A stretch of 7,528 nt of DNA from Saprospiraceae bacterium (GTDB lineage: Bacteria > Bacteroidota > Bacteroidia > Chitinophagales > Saprospiraceae). Where the stretch lies: contig JALVCY010000606.1 of assembly GCA_027009605.1 (NCBI GenBank), forward strand, positions 1 through 7,528, given 5' to 3'. The position numbers and the translations under genes are program-made. How positions within the stretch are numbered: position 1 is the first letter of the stretch; every line of letters begins with the position of its first letter. Shown in pieces: positions 6,480 through 7,528 of this stretch. The notes beneath the pieces were generated by a model, which was given only the letters and a program-made list of their open reading frames with translations, ran no database searches and was not told the origin of the DNA.

Positions 6480-6559
6480 GATTGAACCACGAAAGACACG
6501 GCTTTTTTTACCACGAAAAACACGAAAGACACGAAAAAATTTTAAACCTAAGGCTAAAA
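6480..6559. repeat. 80-bp dispersed repeat, copy 2
   Basis: Same orientation as 5843-5922, offset by 637 bp, about 75/80 identical. Differences are one A/G before the T-run and four near the right end (ATTTTAAAC versus TTTCCAAGC); they break the terminal palindrome, leaving ACCTAAGGCT. Identity stops sharply at both ends, as expected for a defined element. Confidence 0.9.
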
Positions 6560-6681
6560 CCTTCTCCAAAACTGTCCTTTATGTAATTGGCTATCAACCC
6601 GCTCCCATATTTTATTAAAACTCTTATCCATCCTAATAAGCACAGGCTTAAGTAGAAAATAGGCATTTTTATGGATGTTGA

Positions 6682-6711
6682 CGTAGGGACGCACAGCCGT
6701 GCATCCCTACG
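6682..6711. repeat. Imperfect REP-like palindrome 21 nt after the alpha-2-macroglobulin stop
   Basis: CGTAGGGACGCACAG pairs with CCGTGCATCCCTACG at 13 of 15 positions (mismatches 6690/6703 and 6695/6698). It is the same family as 6347-6386. For the minus-strand gene it lies just past the TAA, so the mRNA would carry a strong 3' hairpin. No clear U-run follows on that strand, so mRNA protection or leaky termination is more likely than a standard terminator. Confidence 0.75.
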
Positions 6712-6732
6712 CAGGGGGGAATCCAACGAACA

Positions 6733-7528
6733 TTACTCCACCCGTATCCGAACCCCTTCCGAATGACTGGAAAACTCCGGCGCATACATGCACTGTATTG
6801 TTGTCACACCGTTGGAGAAATTGCCTTTCAGCTGTGCCGTCAAGGGATATTCAAAAACATATACCCCGGGACGCAAATAACTAAAGAAAAAATCTGTCGC
6901 CAAATCCCGTGTACTTTCGTAGTAACCTAAACCGTCTTGCCATTTGTATTGACTCAAAACATTGGTGGGCTCCAATCCGGCCGCACGCATATCCTTCATA
7001 TGGACGTATTCCATAGCCCGATCTACTCGCAATTCAATACGCATTTTTAGCTTGTCTCCGACGTGGATGGCATCGCCTTCGTTGATTTTCTCTAGGACAG
7101 AGCTGCGATCCGAATTGGTTTCCCGATAGAGCTCTTTCTTGAGTTGCAAAGGCGTATCTTTAAAGACTTTAACCTTGTCCAAATCTTCAAAATATTGCCA
7201 ATAAACGGCTCCCCAAGCAATGGCTGAATTAGGATTATTAACCGTAATCTGACTCGGATTGACCGGCATGGTTTCTTTGTCCCAAGATTCTTTAAAATAG
7301 CCCGTGCCGGCTTGTGTGTGCTCCGGATGAATCTCCATATCCCCCAGCTTAATATCCACTGGCTGATCTTCCAACAACCAATTCTCGCCACTCATTAACA
7401 AGGCATAAACCGCTGACGCTGTGGCTTTTGTAGTTTTCCAATGCGTGGTTTGTTTATTTTTCAAAAGCCACACTTTTAATTGATAAACCGCTTCCTTGTC
7501 TTTCAAAATCTCATCAAAAGCCTCTATC
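6733..7528 (-). CDS. Alpha-2-macroglobulin family protein, C-terminal 264 residues (5' end outside window)
   Basis: The frame is open through the right edge, so this is the 3' end of a larger gene; family members in Bacteroidota reach almost 2000 residues. An apparent start at 7504-7506 is TTG within the frame, not a real start: upstream codons (IEAFDEI) continue in phase. Known role: envelope-anchored protease traps thought to protect the cell surface. Visible text is typical of the C-terminal part: VYQLKVWLLKNKQTTHWKTT and KATASAVYALL (end of the helical thioester-type domain), GTGYFKESW, AIAWGAVYWQYFEDLDKV, then the final macroglobulin (bMG10-like) domain with DRAMEYVHMKDMRAAGLEP, GLGYYESTRDLATDFFFSYL, GVYVFEYPL and TTIQCMYAPEFSSHSEGVRI. 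Any thioester CxEQ motif or lipoprotein signal would lie outside the window. It converges on the M23 gene across the repeat-rich gap. TAA at 6733-6735. Confidence 0.9.
   Translation of the reverse strand, partial: IEAFDEILKDKEAVYQLKVWLLKNKQTTHWKTTKATASAVYALLMSGENWLLEDQPVDIKLGDMEIHPEHTQAGTGYFKESWDKETMPVNPSQITVNNPNSAIAWGAVYWQYFEDLDKVKVFKDTPLQLKKELYRETNSDRSSVLEKINEGDAIHVGDKLKMRIELRVDRAMEYVHMKDMRAAGLEPTNVLSQYKWQDGLGYYESTRDLATDFFFSYLRPGVYVFEYPLTAQLKGNFSNGVTTIQCMYAPEFSSHSEGVRIRVE

Larger units (their letters stand above)
5727..6732. other. Repeat-rich gap between convergent genes
   Basis: About 1 kb lies between the ends of the M23 gene and the alpha-2-macroglobulin gene. Open frames of up to 88 codons exist on both strands, but they run through palindromes and repeats, have no recognisable family features and look like chance. 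The content is a mosaic of at least five repeat types, annotated separately, plus a G+T-rich tract. I see no transposase, tRNA or rRNA. A small minus-strand frame (6554-6631) is discussed in the findings. Confidence 0.8.

Noticed and set aside
5843..6559. Insertion sequence bounded by the 80-bp repeats
   Set aside because: The repeats are direct rather than inverted, no transposase frame lies between them, and no target-site duplication is evident.
7504..7506. Start codon of the alpha-2-macroglobulin frame
   Set aside because: It is an internal TTG codon; the frame continues upstream to the window edge and family similarity spans it.

Overview
The window looks like chromosomal DNA of a Bacteroidota bacterium, perhaps of the Saprospiria/Lewinella type (the rank below phylum is a guess). 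Three things support this. There is a gene for PorZ, a type IX secretion system (T9SS) protein, with a T9SS-type C-terminal domain. Promoter-like sites match the phylum's TTG / TAnnTTTG pattern, and Shine-Dalgarno sequences are absent or weak. The right edge carries the end of a large Bacteroidota-type alpha-2-macroglobulin gene.

Layout from left to right: (1) 1-200 is a tandem array of hairpin-forming units of alternating 27 and 28 bp that runs off the left edge. (2) 197-2530 on the minus strand is porZ; its stop codon lies inside the last partial repeat unit. (3) 2531-2891 is a divergent intergenic region with two candidate promoters for the rightward genes. (4) 2892-5726 is a rightward cluster clpS - aat - M23 peptidase, probably one transcription unit (gaps of 71 and 22 nt). 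(5) 5727-6732 is a 1-kb region between convergent genes. It has no convincing gene and is built from several repeat types: REP-like palindromes, a pair of 80-bp direct repeats, an inverted pair of structured elements and short-period microrepeats. (6) 6733-7528 on the minus strand is the 3' end of an alpha-2-macroglobulin-family gene cut by the right edge.

ClpS and Aat form a clear functional pair. Aat attaches Leu or Phe to N-terminal Lys/Arg of proteins, and ClpS delivers the resulting N-degrons to the ClpAP-type protease. The M23 peptidase is a cell-envelope protein that shares the cluster, probably by transcription only. PorZ (outer surface, T9SS attachment complex) and the alpha-2-macroglobulin (envelope protease trap) are separate envelope functions.

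I see no defence system, insertion sequence, CRISPR array, RNA gene or clearly new gene system. The unusual content is the repeats: a REP-like tandem array overlapping a stop codon, and the repeat-packed convergent gap. All gene calls come from reading motifs by eye, without database searches.
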